64,000 bases of DNA, from assembly GCF_900100955.1 (NCBI RefSeq), contig NZ_FNCC01000014.1, forward strand, positions 62,001 through 126,000, in the 5' to 3' direction. A model generated the notes under the pieces. The model had not been told where the DNA came from, made no database searches, and saw only the letters and a program-made list of their open reading frames with translations. Below are positions 16,018 through 24,546 of the stretch, one piece after another. This DNA comes from Lentzea fradiae. Lineage in GTDB: Bacteria > Actinomycetota > Actinomycetes > Mycobacteriales > Pseudonocardiaceae. The position numbers were made by a program, and so were the translations under genes. Each line of letters begins with the position of its first letter. The stretch's first letter is position 1.

Positions 16018-16878
16018 TCAGGCGAACAACGCCTTCAGCTCGTTGATCAGCTCCGGGGTGGCGCCGACGAGCGGTTCGCGGACCGGCCCCGACGGCAGGC
16101 CGAGCAGGTTGAGCGCGGCCTTGACCGCGACGGCGCCGGGTTCGCGGGTCATGATCGCGGTGATCACCGGCAGCAGGGCCTGGTGGTGGCGCAGGGCCTC
16201 CTTGTTGTCGCCCTCGTCGTAGGCGTCGAGCATCGCCTTGATCTCGTTGCCCACGACGTGCCCGACGGTGCTGACCGCGCCGACGCCGCCGATCGAGTAG
16301 AGCGGCAGGATCAGCTCGTCGTTGCCGGAGTAGTAGTCGAGCCCGGTCTCGGCGATCACGCGGGCGGTCGCGAGCAGGTCGACCTTGCAGTCCTTCACGC
16401 CGACGATCCGCGGGTGCTCGGCGAGCCGCAGCAACGTCTCGGTGTCGATCGCCGTGCCGGTCCGGCCGGGGATGTCGTACAGCAGCGCCGGCAGCCCGCA
16501 AGCGTTCGCCACCTGCCGGAAGTGGTTCTCGACCCCTTCCTGGGTGGGCTTGCTGTAGTACGGCGTGACGACGAGCAGCCCGTCCGCACCGCCCTGCTCG
16601 GCCTGGTTCGCGAGCTCGACGGTGTGCCGGGTCGAGTTGGTGCCGACACCGGCGAGCACCTGCGTGCGGTCGCCGACCGCCTCCTTGACGGCCCTGATGA
16701 CCTGCGACTTCTCGGCATCGGTCGTGGTCGGCGCCTCACCGGTCGTGCCGTTGACGACCAGCCCGTCGACGCCGCCCTTGTCGACGAGGTGCGCCGCGAG
16801 TTCCTGCGCGCCTTTGAGGTCCAGGTCACCGTCGGGGGTGAAGGGGGTGACCATCGCTACCAGCACTCGTCCGAACAT
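16018..16878 (-). CDS. dapA: 4-hydroxy-tetrahydrodipicolinate synthase
   Basis: A 286-residue DapA-type class I aldolase. Key residues visible are the NGTTGE pair (43-48), Tyr134 and Arg139 in LLYDIPGRTG, and the Schiff-base Lys162 in VGVKDCK. It condenses pyruvate with aspartate semialdehyde for lysine and diaminopimelate synthesis. Only the gene for this first step is here; a LysR gene is divergent 71 bases away. A catabolic member of the family cannot be excluded from sequence alone, but the active-site Arg supports DapA. Confidence 0.9.
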   Translation of the reverse strand: MFGRVLVAMVTPFTPDGDLDLKGAQELAAHLVDKGGVDGLVVNGTTGEAPTTTDAEKSQVIRAVKEAVGDRTQVLAGVGTNSTRHTVELANQAEQGGADGLLVVTPYYSKPTQEGVENHFRQVANACGLPALLYDIPGRTGTAIDTETLLRLAEHPRIVGVKDCKVDLLATARVIAETGLDYYSGNDELILPLYSIGGVGAVSTVGHVVGNEIKAMLDAYDEGDNKEALRHHQALLPVITAIMTREPGAVAVKAALNLLGLPSGPVREPLVGATPELINELKALFA

Positions 16879-16949
16879 GACTCCAGCGTGGCTCCAGTTT
16901 TCGCAAAGTTCCAGTTAGAAGTTCTGCCCGGAACGTTAAGCTGAGCTTT

Positions 16950-17828
16950 ATGTTGGACGTCCGCCGCCTCCGCCTGCTCCACGCTCTGTCCGTCCACGGC
17001 ACGGTCACGGCCGCGGCCGAGGCCCTGCACGTGACGTCCCCCGCCGTCTCCCAGCAGCTCGCCGCACTGGAACGCGAGGCCGGAGTACCCCTCGTCGAAC
17101 GAGACGGCCGACGCCTGACCCTCACCCGCGCCGGACACGTCCTGGCCGCGCACACCCAACTGGTCCTGGACCAGCTGGCCGCGGCCGAGGCAGACCTGGC
17201 ATCCCTGCGCACGTCGGTGTCCGGCGTGGTGCGCGTCGGAGCCTTCGTGTCGGTAGCCGCCTTGCTGCCGCGCGTGATCCAGGTGCTGCGATCGGCGCAC
17301 GGGTCCGATGTGGACCTGTTCGTGCACGAGATGGAACCCGAGGCGTCACTGCCCGCCTTGCGGCGCGGGGACATCGACATCGCCGTCATCCACTCGTACA
17401 ACATCATGCCGCGCTCGCTGCCGGAGTCCTGCGAGTCTTTCGAGCTGTTCGTGGAGCCGGTCAACGTGGCCCTGCCGCTGTCGGACCCGTTGGTGCAGAA
17501 CGACTCCGTGGACCTGTCGGCGTTGGCCGACCGGCCGTGGATCATGCCCCGCACCGATGCGTCGTGCCACGAGATGGCGCAACGTGCTTGTGGCGCAGCC
17601 GGTTTCGTGCCCCGCGCCCAAGCCTATTGCGACGACTTCGGGGTGATGTGCGGGTTGGTGGAGGCGGGATTGGGGGTGGCTCTGGTGCCTTCCGTGGCGC
17701 GGCGGCCGGGGGTGGCTTTGCGGCCGTTGAAGCAGCAGGTTTTTCGCACTGTGTCAGCGGTTGTGCGGAACCGGGCGGACGGACAGCCAGCCGTTCGGGT
17801 GGTGTTGGAGCAGCTCCGCCAGATCTGA
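16950..17828 (+). CDS. LysR-type transcriptional regulator
   Basis: A 292-residue LTTR: MLDVRRLRLLHALSVHGTVT and the helix AAAEALHVTSPAVSQQLAALE at the N-terminus, then the ligand domain. The short divergent gap with dapA makes that gene the obvious candidate target, though dapA is not usually LysR-controlled in actinobacteria. The 3' third is visibly poorer in C-ending codons than the 5' part. Confidence 0.87.
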   Translation: MLDVRRLRLLHALSVHGTVTAAAEALHVTSPAVSQQLAALEREAGVPLVERDGRRLTLTRAGHVLAAHTQLVLDQLAAAEADLASLRTSVSGVVRVGAFVSVAALLPRVIQVLRSAHGSDVDLFVHEMEPEASLPALRRGDIDIAVIHSYNIMPRSLPESCESFELFVEPVNVALPLSDPLVQNDSVDLSALADRPWIMPRTDASCHEMAQRACGAAGFVPRAQAYCDDFGVMCGLVEAGLGVALVPSVARRPGVALRPLKQQVFRTVSAVVRNRADGQPAVRVVLEQLRQI

Positions 17829-17875
17829 GCATCGGTGACCCGCGCAACCGATCCTGCTACTATCGGGACATATCC

Positions 17876-17902
17876 GCCCGGTCCCTCGTGGGCCGGGTTT
17901 TC
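17876..17902 (+). terminator. Hairpin terminator after the LysR gene
   Basis: A CCCGG / CCGGG stem (17877-17881 with 17893-17897) is followed by a T-run (GGGTTTTCT), 48 bases after the LysR stop. It separates LysR from the XRE module. Confidence 0.6.
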
Positions 17903-17937
17903 TCATGTCTTTGTGCCAGTGGGCCACGACCGGGTGA

Positions 17938-17950
17938 CTGAGAATCTCAG
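17938..17950. promoter_or_regulatory. Inverted repeat CTGAGAATCTCAG before the XRE gene
   Basis: Perfect 6-bp arms around a single A, 31 bases upstream of the XRE start. A position like this fits an autoregulatory operator for the XRE protein. Inference only. Confidence 0.4.
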
Positions 17951-17980
17951 ATTCCAGATCGCGCGGATACCGTCTCATTC

Positions 17981-18793
17981 GTGTCCGAACCCACGTTCCG
18001 GCAGAGGCGGCTGGGCAGAGTTCTGCAGGAGCTGCGGGAGAAGGCCGGTCTCAGCCAGCGCGACATCGCCGAGCGCCTGCGCTACAACATCGCCAAGGTC
18101 AGCCGCATCGAGAACGGTCAGGTGCCTGACCACAGCGCGCTGGAGACGATGCTCGATGTGTACGGCGTGATCGCCGACGACGTCGAGCCTTATCTGGAGA
18201 TGTGGAACCTCGCGGTCGAGAAGGCGTGGTGGCACCAGTTCCGGTTGGAGGACCAGGGTTACATCAGCCTGGAGCACGACGCGACGATGATCATGACGTT
18301 CGAGGCCAGCTATGTTCCTGTTCTGCTGCAGACGAAGAAGTACATGCGGGCGGTGTTCGCCGGTTCACGAACACGACGGTCCACGAAGTGGATCGAGAAC
18401 CAGGTAGAGATCCGGTCGCGGCGGCAGCAGCGCCTTCACGGTGACGACCCGCTTTGCTATCACGCGATCATCGCCGAGTCGGCACTTCGTCATGCGGACC
18501 GGGAGCAGCTCCTGCACATCAACAAAATGGCCGAGCTGCCCAATGTCACGGTCCAGGTGATCCCCGACTCGGCAGGTCTGCATGACGGGCACAACGGTTC
18601 GTTCACCCTGCTGGACTTCCCCTACCCCAGCGATCCTCGCGTGTTGTACGTCGAGCACACCGAGGGCTCGATTCACATTGAGGATCTGGCCCGGGTCAGG
18701 TCGGCTACCCTTACCTTCAAGCACCTCTCGAAGCTGGCGTCAACTCCGGAGGAGTCTGTCGTGTGGATCGAGAGGCTGGCTGCCGAGAGGTAG
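17981..18793 (+). CDS. XRE-family regulator with DUF5753 domain
   Basis: A 270-residue protein with an N-terminal helix-turn-helix (LGRVLQELREKAGLSQRDIA and RYNIAKVSRIENGQ, residues 10-50) and the DUF5753 domain (about 85-265). This architecture is very common in filamentous actinomycetes, nearly always next to small DUF397 genes, and includes BldB/AbaA-ORFA-type developmental loci in Streptomyces. GTG 17981 is the first plausible start. Two DUF397 genes follow at once, so it is the regulator of a three-gene module. The exact signal is unknown. Confidence 0.88.
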   Translation: MSEPTFRQRRLGRVLQELREKAGLSQRDIAERLRYNIAKVSRIENGQVPDHSALETMLDVYGVIADDVEPYLEMWNLAVEKAWWHQFRLEDQGYISLEHDATMIMTFEASYVPVLLQTKKYMRAVFAGSRTRRSTKWIENQVEIRSRRQQRLHGDDPLCYHAIIAESALRHADREQLLHINKMAELPNVTVQVIPDSAGLHDGHNGSFTLLDFPYPSDPRVLYVEHTEGSIHIEDLARVRSATLTFKHLSKLASTPEESVVWIERLAAER

Positions 18794-18795
18794 GG

Positions 18796-18969
18796 ATGGA
18801 CGTGTGGCGCAAGAGCAGCCGCAGCAACAACGGAGGAAACGGCAACTGTGTCGAAGTTGCGTTGACGGGTTCCGCCGCGTTTGTCCGTGACTCCAAGAAT
18901 CCCGAGCAGATCGTCGCCGTGCCCGGCTGGGGCGACTTCCTCGAAGCGGTCAAGCGTGGCGATCTTTAA
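18796..18969 (+). CDS. DUF397 protein, copy 1 of tandem pair
   Basis: A 57-residue protein, WRKSSRSNNGGNGNCVEVA in front and VRDSKNP in the middle, both hallmarks of DUF397. It begins three bases after the XRE stop, with the ribosome site inside the XRE coding end. DUF397 proteins act as small partners, possibly antagonists, of the XRE-DUF5753 regulator encoded upstream. Confidence 0.9.
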   Translation: MDVWRKSSRSNNGGNGNCVEVALTGSAAFVRDSKNPEQIVAVPGWGDFLEAVKRGDL

Positions 18970-18979
18970 GGGGCCGGAG

Positions 18980-19156
18980 ATGTGGCGCAAGAGCAGCCGT
19001 AGCAACAACGGTGGAAACGGCGATTGCGTCGAGGTCGCCTTGGCCGGTCCCGCCGCGCTCGTCCGTGACTCCAAGAACCCCGGCTCCACCGTGGCCGCGC
19101 CCCGCTGGGCAGCGTTCCTGGCAGCGGTCAAGGACGAAAAGCTAGGGCAGGTCTGA
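18980..19156 (+). CDS. DUF397 protein, copy 2 of tandem pair
   Basis: A 58-residue paralogue of the preceding gene, 11 bases downstream. The first 20 codons are nearly identical at the nucleotide level, so this is a recent tandem duplication; the C-terminal thirds have diverged. Its stop overlaps the 3' end of the convergent GntR gene by 15 bases. Confidence 0.87.
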   Translation: MWRKSSRSNNGGNGDCVEVALAGPAALVRDSKNPGSTVAAPRWAAFLAAVKDEKLGQV

Positions 19157-19816
19157 GAGCCACTGCTCCACGCCCGCCACGTGCACCGTGGACCAGCTGC
19201 GGGCGAGCTCGGGCTGGTGGGCGGCGAGGGCGTCGACGATGGCTCGGTGTTCGGCGACTGTGCGCTCCACGGCGTTCGACTGGGTGATGCCGCGCCAGAT
19301 TCGGGCGCGGATGGTCGGGCCGGCCAGGGTGTCGAGGAGCTGGGCCAGGTAGGCGTTGCCGGAGCACTGGGCGATGGCTCGGTGGAACTCCAGGTCGTGG
19401 TCCACCAGTTCCTCCACGGTTCTCGCCGTCTCGGCGGCGTCGCAGAGGGCGCGGAGTCTCATGATCTGGTCTGGGTCGGCGCGCTGGGCCGCCATCGCGG
19501 CGGCGGCGGGTTCCAGGATCTGGCGGACTTGGAGGACTTCCAAGGCCGAGTCCTCGCCTCGGTGCAGGTCCAGCACGAACGAGAGGGCGCCGAGCAGGTC
19601 GTCGGCGCGCAGGGACGAGACGTAGGTGCCGTCGCCCTGGCGGACGTCCAGCACTCGGACGAGTGACAGGGCCTTCACGGCCTCGCGCAGTGAGTTGCGG
19701 GAGAGGCCGAGGCGTTCTGCCAGGTCAGCCTCTCGCGGCAGGCGGTCGCCGGGCTTCAGCTCGCCCGAAACGATCATCTCCCTGACGCGCAGGATCGCGT
19801 CGTCGGTGACTGCCAC
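19142..19816 (-). CDS. GntR family regulator, FCD (FadR) subfamily
   Basis: A 224-residue regulator with an N-terminal winged helix (ILRVREMIVSGELKPGDRLP then LAERLGLSRNSLREAVKAL) and an all-helical FCD ligand domain with metal-binding-type histidines (DHDLEFHRAI, AEHRAI). GTG 19816 is preferred because GAGGG precedes it; longer frames read antisense to nagA. It is divergent from nagA, and CTGGTGTCCAG (19849-19859) in the gap is a possible own operator. Its effector, a sugar acid or fatty acid in this family, cannot be read. Confidence 0.85.
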   Translation of the reverse strand: MAVTDDAILRVREMIVSGELKPGDRLPREADLAERLGLSRNSLREAVKALSLVRVLDVRQGDGTYVSSLRADDLLGALSFVLDLHRGEDSALEVLQVRQILEPAAAAMAAQRADPDQIMRLRALCDAAETARTVEELVDHDLEFHRAIAQCSGNAYLAQLLDTLAGPTIRARIWRGITQSNAVERTVAEHRAIVDALAAHQPELARSWSTVHVAGVEQWLSDLP

Positions 19817-19977
19817 GGCACCCTCAACTCGTCGTAGACCTCGGATGTCTGGTGTCCAGTATGCGACAAAGAGGTTCACCTTCGGGGCACACCCGTGCGT
19901 CTGGTCATGATTCACGGAATGATTTGTGAGATGGTTATCTGGTAACGACAGGTGACGGGGCGCCCTGTTGTCGCCAT

Positions 19978-19993
19978 AATGGTCTGGACCATT
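19978..19993. promoter_or_regulatory. DasR-responsive element (dre) upstream of nagA
   Basis: AATGGTCTGGACCATT is a perfect 7-bp-arm inverted repeat and matches the published dre consensus ACTGGTCTAGACCACT at 13 of 16 positions. It ends 12 bases before the nagA start, so DasR binding would block transcription or initiation. A DasR gene is encoded at 27 kb. Confidence 0.85.
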
Positions 19994-20005
19994 CAAGGAG
20001 GGATC

Positions 20006-21205
20006 TTGGACGCCGTTGTCGCAGCACCGCGCGCTTTGCTCGGTCGCACGATCGTCGGTCCTGCCTCGGTGCGGATCAGGGACGGCCGCATCGTCGAGGT
20101 GACCACCGGTGAAGCTCCGCCTGGCGCAGAGGTCCTCTCCGGCGGGCTGCTGACGCCGGGCCTCGTCGACGTCCAGGTGAACGGCGCCGTCGGCGTCGAC
20201 TTCGCCGAGGTGGACGCCGCCGGGATGCGCGCCGTCGCGGAAGCCCTGCCGTCCACCGGGGTGACCCGGTTCCTGCCCACGTTGATCACCGCACCGGTCG
20301 ACGTGGTGTTGCGGCAGGCCAGGGCTGTTCTGTCCGCGGCGGCCGCGCTGCCGGACGGAGTCGGTGCCCGCCCCCTCGGCGTGCACCTGGAGGGCCCCTT
20401 CCTGTCGCCCAAGCGGGCAGGGGTGCACGACCCGTCGTTCATGGTCGAGCCAGGACCCGACCAGATCTCGGCGCTGCTGGAGGACGACACCCTCCGGCGG
20501 GCGCTGCGGATGGTGACGATGGCACCGGAGCAGCCCGGCGGGTTGGAGGCGGTCCGCCGGTTGGTCGAGGCAGGGGTGCTGGTGGCCGTGGGGCATTCCG
20601 ACGCCACCGGTGAGCAGACCCGTGAGGCCGCGGACGCCGGGGCGCGGATGGTGACCCATCTGTTCAACGCCCAGCGGCCGTTGGGGCATCGGGAGCCTGG
20701 TGTGCCCGGGGTCGCGTTGGTCGACGAGCGGTTCACGCTCGGGCTGATCGCTGATCTTGCCCATGTCGGGCCGGACGTCTGCCGGTTGGTGTTCAACGCG
20801 GCGGGCGAGCGGGTCGCGCTGGTCACCGATGCCGTTGCCGCCGCCGGGATGCCGCCGGGGCGGTATCACCTCGGTGGGGCCGATGTCCTGCTGGCGGAGG
20901 ACGGAGTGCCCCGGTCGCCCGAGGGGACGATCGCCGGGTCCGCGTTGACGTTGGACCGGGCTGTGCGGAACATCGTGTCCGTGGGGGTTCCGGTGGCTGA
21001 CGCGTTGGCGTCGGCGACGATCGTTCCCGCCGAGGTCATCGGGGAGGCCGGGCTCGGGCGGCTCTCGCCGGGGGCCGTCGCGGACCTCGTGTGGTGGGAC
21101 GAGCAGCTGAGGCCCCGGAAGGTCTGGGTCGACGGGCAGGTGGTGTTCGACGCCGACGTGCCGGCTGCGCCGGTTGCCGCCGGTTACGCCACCGCCGGGC
21201 AGTAA
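20006..21205 (+). CDS. nagA: N-acetylglucosamine-6-phosphate deacetylase
   Basis: A 399-residue amidohydrolase. Metal and catalytic positions visible are HLEGPF, GHSDAT, THLFNA and the catalytic Asp in VTDAVAAAG. It deacetylates GlcNAc-6-phosphate to glucosamine-6-phosphate. The start is taken as TTG 20006, with AAGGAGGG just upstream (spacing short, about four bases). An ATG at 19979 would lie inside the dre and has no ribosome site. Controlled by DasR through that dre. Convergent with the SIS gene, with a strong shared terminator between. Confidence 0.93.
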   Translation: MDAVVAAPRALLGRTIVGPASVRIRDGRIVEVTTGEAPPGAEVLSGGLLTPGLVDVQVNGAVGVDFAEVDAAGMRAVAEALPSTGVTRFLPTLITAPVDVVLRQARAVLSAAAALPDGVGARPLGVHLEGPFLSPKRAGVHDPSFMVEPGPDQISALLEDDTLRRALRMVTMAPEQPGGLEAVRRLVEAGVLVAVGHSDATGEQTREAADAGARMVTHLFNAQRPLGHREPGVPGVALVDERFTLGLIADLAHVGPDVCRLVFNAAGERVALVTDAVAAAGMPPGRYHLGGADVLLAEDGVPRSPEGTIAGSALTLDRAVRNIVSVGVPVADALASATIVPAEVIGEAGLGRLSPGAVADLVWWDEQLRPRKVWVDGQVVFDADVPAAPVAAGYATAGQ

Positions 21206-21221
21206 GCACGGAGGACGCGAG

Positions 21222-21253
21222 AGCGCCCGCCCGACTGGTGTCGGGCGGGCGCT
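21222..21253. terminator. Bidirectional terminator between nagA and the SIS gene
   Basis: Perfect 13-bp stem (arms 21222-21234 and 21241-21253, six-base loop) followed on the + strand by TTTTCGTT. Serves both convergent genes. Confidence 0.85.
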
Positions 21254-21265
21254 TTTCGTTGTGTG

Positions 21266-22309
21266 TCAGCGGGTTCTGGTCACCTTGTTCAGGCCCCTGG
21301 GGCTGTCCGGGTCGCCGCCCCTGGCCAGGGCCAGGCCGTAGGCCAGGCGTTGGACCGGGAGGATCTCCAGCACTGGAGCCACTTCCTCCGCCGTCTCCGG
21401 GATCGGGACGGCCAGGGTCGCGCCGGCCTTTTCCGATGCCGAGCCGACTGCCACCACGTCCGCTCCGCGCTGGTGGACCACGTCCAGGGCGTCGCGGAGG
21501 GAGTCGCCGCCCTTGCCGATCGAGGTGATCGCGAGGACCGCGGTTTCGCCGTCCACGGCTGCCACCGGGCCGTGGAGGAGGTCTGCGCCGCTGTACGCGC
21601 GGGCGGCCAGGTAGGAGGTTTCCGCCAGTTTCAGGGAGGCTTCCAGGGCCGTCGCGTAGGAGTAGCCGCGGCCGGTGGTGAGGACCCGGTCCACGAAGCG
21701 GTAGCGGCGGACCGCTTCCTCGACGGTGGGGGCTGAGGCGTCGAGGGTCACCTGGGCCAGTTCGCCGAGGTTCGCCGCTGCTTCGCCGGTGCCGCCTCGA
21801 ATGGCGTCGATCAGCAGGTACAGGGCCAGGAGGGTGGCCGAGTAGGTCTTCGTCGCCGCCACCGCCTGTTCCACGCCCGCCGCCACGTCGACCGAGAGTT
21901 CGGCCGCCGCGTTCAGGGGCGAGGTGGAGGTGTTCGTGACGGCCACGGTCAGGGCGCCTCGCCTGCGGTAGTTCGCCGTCACCTCCAGGAGGTCCGGGGA
22001 GCCGCCTGACTGGGAGACGGTGACCAGGAGGACGTCGCGGAGGTCCGGTTCGGCGCCGTAGAGGGTGGTCGTGGAGGCCGAGACCAGGCCCGCCGGGAGC
22101 TCCAGGAGGATCTCGGTCAGGTACTTCGCGTAGATCGCGGCGTGGTCGCTGGAGCCGCGTGCCGCGAACAGGACGAAGCGCGGGGCTCGGTCGCGGATCA
22201 CGGCCGCCACTTCGGCGATGGCCGCGCGCGAGTCGTACAGGGCCGCGTAGACCGACGGTTGTTCCGCGATCTCTGCTGCCATGTGCCGGCCTGGCTGGGG
22301 CGTGGTCAT
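21266..22309 (-). CDS. Double-SIS protein, NagB-II-type glucosamine-6-phosphate deaminase
   Basis: A 347-residue protein of two sugar-isomerase (SIS) domains, with RGSSDHAAIYAKY and SQSGGSPDLLEV in the first and TGRGYSYATALEASLKLAET in the second. It resembles the isomerase half of GlmS without the glutaminase half. Such proteins in das/nag clusters act as NagB-II, turning glucosamine-6-phosphate into fructose-6-phosphate and ammonia. It is the last gene of the operon dasA-dasB-dasC-GH3-SIS and overlaps the GH3 gene by four bases. Confidence 0.82.
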   Translation of the reverse strand: MTTPQPGRHMAAEIAEQPSVYAALYDSRAAIAEVAAVIRDRAPRFVLFAARGSSDHAAIYAKYLTEILLELPAGLVSASTTTLYGAEPDLRDVLLVTVSQSGGSPDLLEVTANYRRRGALTVAVTNTSTSPLNAAAELSVDVAAGVEQAVAATKTYSATLLALYLLIDAIRGGTGEAAANLGELAQVTLDASAPTVEEAVRRYRFVDRVLTTGRGYSYATALEASLKLAETSYLAARAYSGADLLHGPVAAVDGETAVLAITSIGKGGDSLRDALDVVHQRGADVVAVGSASEKAGATLAVPIPETAEEVAPVLEILPVQRLAYGLALARGGDPDSPRGLNKVTRTR

Positions 22310-23724
22310 GTCGTGCCTTTCAGGATCAGCTCGGCCGCTGCTCGGAGGCTCACCCGAGAACTGCCGTGGGTGTCGATGCGGGCGGCGCTGCCCAGGTCGG
22401 GGCCCGGGACGCCGGTTTCCACGTGCACGACGTCCAGGTCAAGCTCCGCGAGGCCGGTCACCAGCTGCCGGGCGGTGGTGTGGCGGTGCGCGTCGCGGGT
22501 CACCACCACAATCGTGCGCCTGCCCGCCGCTTTCGCAACCTCGGCGGCTGTCACGTCGCCGGTCGCGATGACCGTGGTGCCGGGGAGCACCTCGGTCAGG
22601 TGGGGGCCGAGGCCCCACGGGACGTCGCCGACGGCGATCGATGGGTCCACGACCAGGTCGACCACCAGCGGGTCGGTGCCCACGTCGATGCGGCCGCGGG
22701 ACTCGAGGGCCCTGCGGGCCGCCGTCAGGCCGATCCCGGCGTCGTGGGCGTCCACCGTGGACGGGGGGACGCCCAGTGCGAGGGCTCTGGCCGCGGCCTG
22801 GGTCAGGCGTTCCTCGGAGAGGTCGCCGGACTTCACCGCCGCGACGATCGAGTCGACCAGGTGCCGCAGGTCCTCGTCGTCGAGGGCGATGCCGCCCAGG
22901 CACATCGCGTCGACGCCCGCCGCCAGCGCACGCACGGCGCCCTGGGCGAGGTCGCCGCCGACGGCCTTCATGTCGAGGCCGTCGGTGATCACCGCGCCGG
23001 TGAAGCCCAGCTCGGTGCGGAGCAGGTCGATCGCGTGCTTGTTCAGCGTCACCGGCGCGCTGCCCCACTCGGGGACCACGAGGTGACCGGTCATGATCGA
23101 CCGGACGCCCGCGTTCACGGCCGCCTGGAACGGCACGAGCTCGACGGCGCGGAGCTGCTCCTCGGTGCGGGGCAGCACCGGCAGCTGCTCGTGCGAGTCC
23201 TCTGTGGACGCTCCGTGGCCCGGGAAGTGCTTGGCGCACGCGGCGACGCCCACCGCTTGCAGGCCCTCGACCCACGCGGCGACGTGCCGGGCGGCGAGAG
23301 CCGGGTCCGAGCCGAACGCGCGGACGCCGATGATCGGGTCGTCGAGCGTCAGCACGAGGTCCGCGGACGGCGCCAGGTTCAGCGAGATGCCGCACTTCGC
23401 GAGCCGGGAGCCGATGGACGCGGCGACCGAACGGGTCAGGTCCACGTCGTCCGCCGCGCCCAGGGCGTGGTTGCCCGGCACCTCGGAGCCGCGGCCCGCG
23501 TCGAGCCGCGTGACGTCACCGCCCTCCTCGTCGATGCCGATCACCACGTCCGGGCGCGCCGCGCGCAGCTCACCGCACAGGGCGGTCACCTGGGCGTCGT
23601 CGACGACGTTGCGCCCGAACAGCACGACGCCGCCGAGACCGTCAGCGACGCGCCGCAGCAACCAGTCGGGTGCGGTCGTTCCGTGGAAACCGGGGAGCAG
23701 AACGGCTGCGGCCAGCTGGTCCAC
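22306..23724 (-). CDS. Glycoside hydrolase family 3, probable beta-N-acetylhexosaminidase
   Basis: A 472-residue GH3 protein. Present are DEEGGDVTRL, the substrate-binding KHFPGHGASTEDSH with the NagZ-type Asp/His dyad, IMTGHLVVP, and the nucleophile region VITDGLDMKAV. A second alpha/beta domain follows to residue 472. No signal peptide is seen, so it acts in the cytoplasm on imported chitobiose or similar disaccharides. GTG 23724 begins five bases after the dasC stop codon region; the operon context fixes its role in aminosugar catabolism. Confidence 0.87.
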   Translation of the reverse strand: MDQLAAAVLLPGFHGTTAPDWLLRRVADGLGGVVLFGRNVVDDAQVTALCGELRAARPDVVIGIDEEGGDVTRLDAGRGSEVPGNHALGAADDVDLTRSVAASIGSRLAKCGISLNLAPSADLVLTLDDPIIGVRAFGSDPALAARHVAAWVEGLQAVGVAACAKHFPGHGASTEDSHEQLPVLPRTEEQLRAVELVPFQAAVNAGVRSIMTGHLVVPEWGSAPVTLNKHAIDLLRTELGFTGAVITDGLDMKAVGGDLAQGAVRALAAGVDAMCLGGIALDDEDLRHLVDSIVAAVKSGDLSEERLTQAAARALALGVPPSTVDAHDAGIGLTAARRALESRGRIDVGTDPLVVDLVVDPSIAVGDVPWGLGPHLTEVLPGTTVIATGDVTAAEVAKAAGRRTIVVVTRDAHRHTTARQLVTGLAELDLDVVHVETGVPGPDLGSAARIDTHGSSRVSLRAAAELILKGTT

Positions 23725-23727
23725 GCG

Positions 23728-24546
23728 TCATCCCTTCACCGCGCCGGCGGTGACACCGGCGACCATCTTGCGCTGCACGATCAGGAAGAACACCAGGGCG
23801 GGCACGGTGAACAGGACGGACGCGGCCATCGCGCCACCCCAGTCGGTGCCGAACGCGGTCTGGAACCCGGACAGCCACACGGGCAGCGTCTCGCTGTCCT
23901 GGCTGCGGATCAGCACCTTGGCGAACAGGAACTCGTTCCACGCCGTGATGAACGCGAACACCGACGTCGCCACGAGGCCGGGACCGAGCAGCGGCAGCGT
24001 CACCTTCTGGAAGGCGCCCCACCGGCCGCAGCCGTCGACCATCGCCGCCTCTTCGAGCTCGATCGGGATGCCGTTGACGAACCCGCGCAACGTCCACGCG
24101 CAGAACGGCAGCGTCACCGCGAAGTACACGAGCACGAGCGACGAGAGGTGTTCGTACAGCTGGAGGTCCCGCATCATCAGGAACATCGGGATCAGCAACG
24201 CCTCGAACGGCGCCATCTGCGCCACCAGCATCAGCAGCAGGAAGCTCTTGCGGCCGCGGAAGGCGAAGCGGGACATGGCGACCGCCGCCGTGATGCCGAC
24301 GACGATCGCGGCGAGCACCGCGGTCAGCGTCACCAGCAGGCTGTTGCCGAGCGACGACAGGAAGCCCGGCTTGGTCCACGCCGTCACGAAGTTCGTGAAC
24401 GTGACCGAGAACGGGATCAGGTCGTAGTCGGACGTGATCGTCGAGCCCTTGGGCTTGAGCGCCGACGTGAGCATCCAGTACGTCGGGAAGAGGAAGAACA
24501 GCGCGAGCACGAGACCGGCGACGTTCGCCGCGGACTTCTTGAGCAT
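23728..24546 (-). CDS. dasC: Chitobiose ABC transporter permease DasC
   Basis: A 272-residue MalG-type inner-membrane permease with six hydrophobic segments and the cytoplasmic EAA loop EEAAMVDGCGRWGAFQKVTLP that docks the ATPase. Its start overlaps the dasB stop by one base. By family and order it pairs with DasB to import (GlcNAc)2. The energising ATPase is not encoded here and is presumably a shared MsiK-type protein, as known for Streptomyces. Confidence 0.9.
   Translation of the reverse strand: MLKKSAANVAGLVLALFFLFPTYWMLTSALKPKGSTITSDYDLIPFSVTFTNFVTAWTKPGFLSSLGNSLLVTLTAVLAAIVVGITAAVAMSRFAFRGRKSFLLLMLVAQMAPFEALLIPMFLMMRDLQLYEHLSSLVLVYFAVTLPFCAWTLRGFVNGIPIELEEAAMVDGCGRWGAFQKVTLPLLGPGLVATSVFAFITAWNEFLFAKVLIRSQDSETLPVWLSGFQTAFGTDWGGAMAASVLFTVPALVFFLIVQRKMVAGVTAGAVKG

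Noticed and set aside
19979..20008. ATG 19979 as the nagA start
   Set aside because: It lies inside the dre and has no ribosome site, whereas TTG 20006 follows AAGGAGGG.
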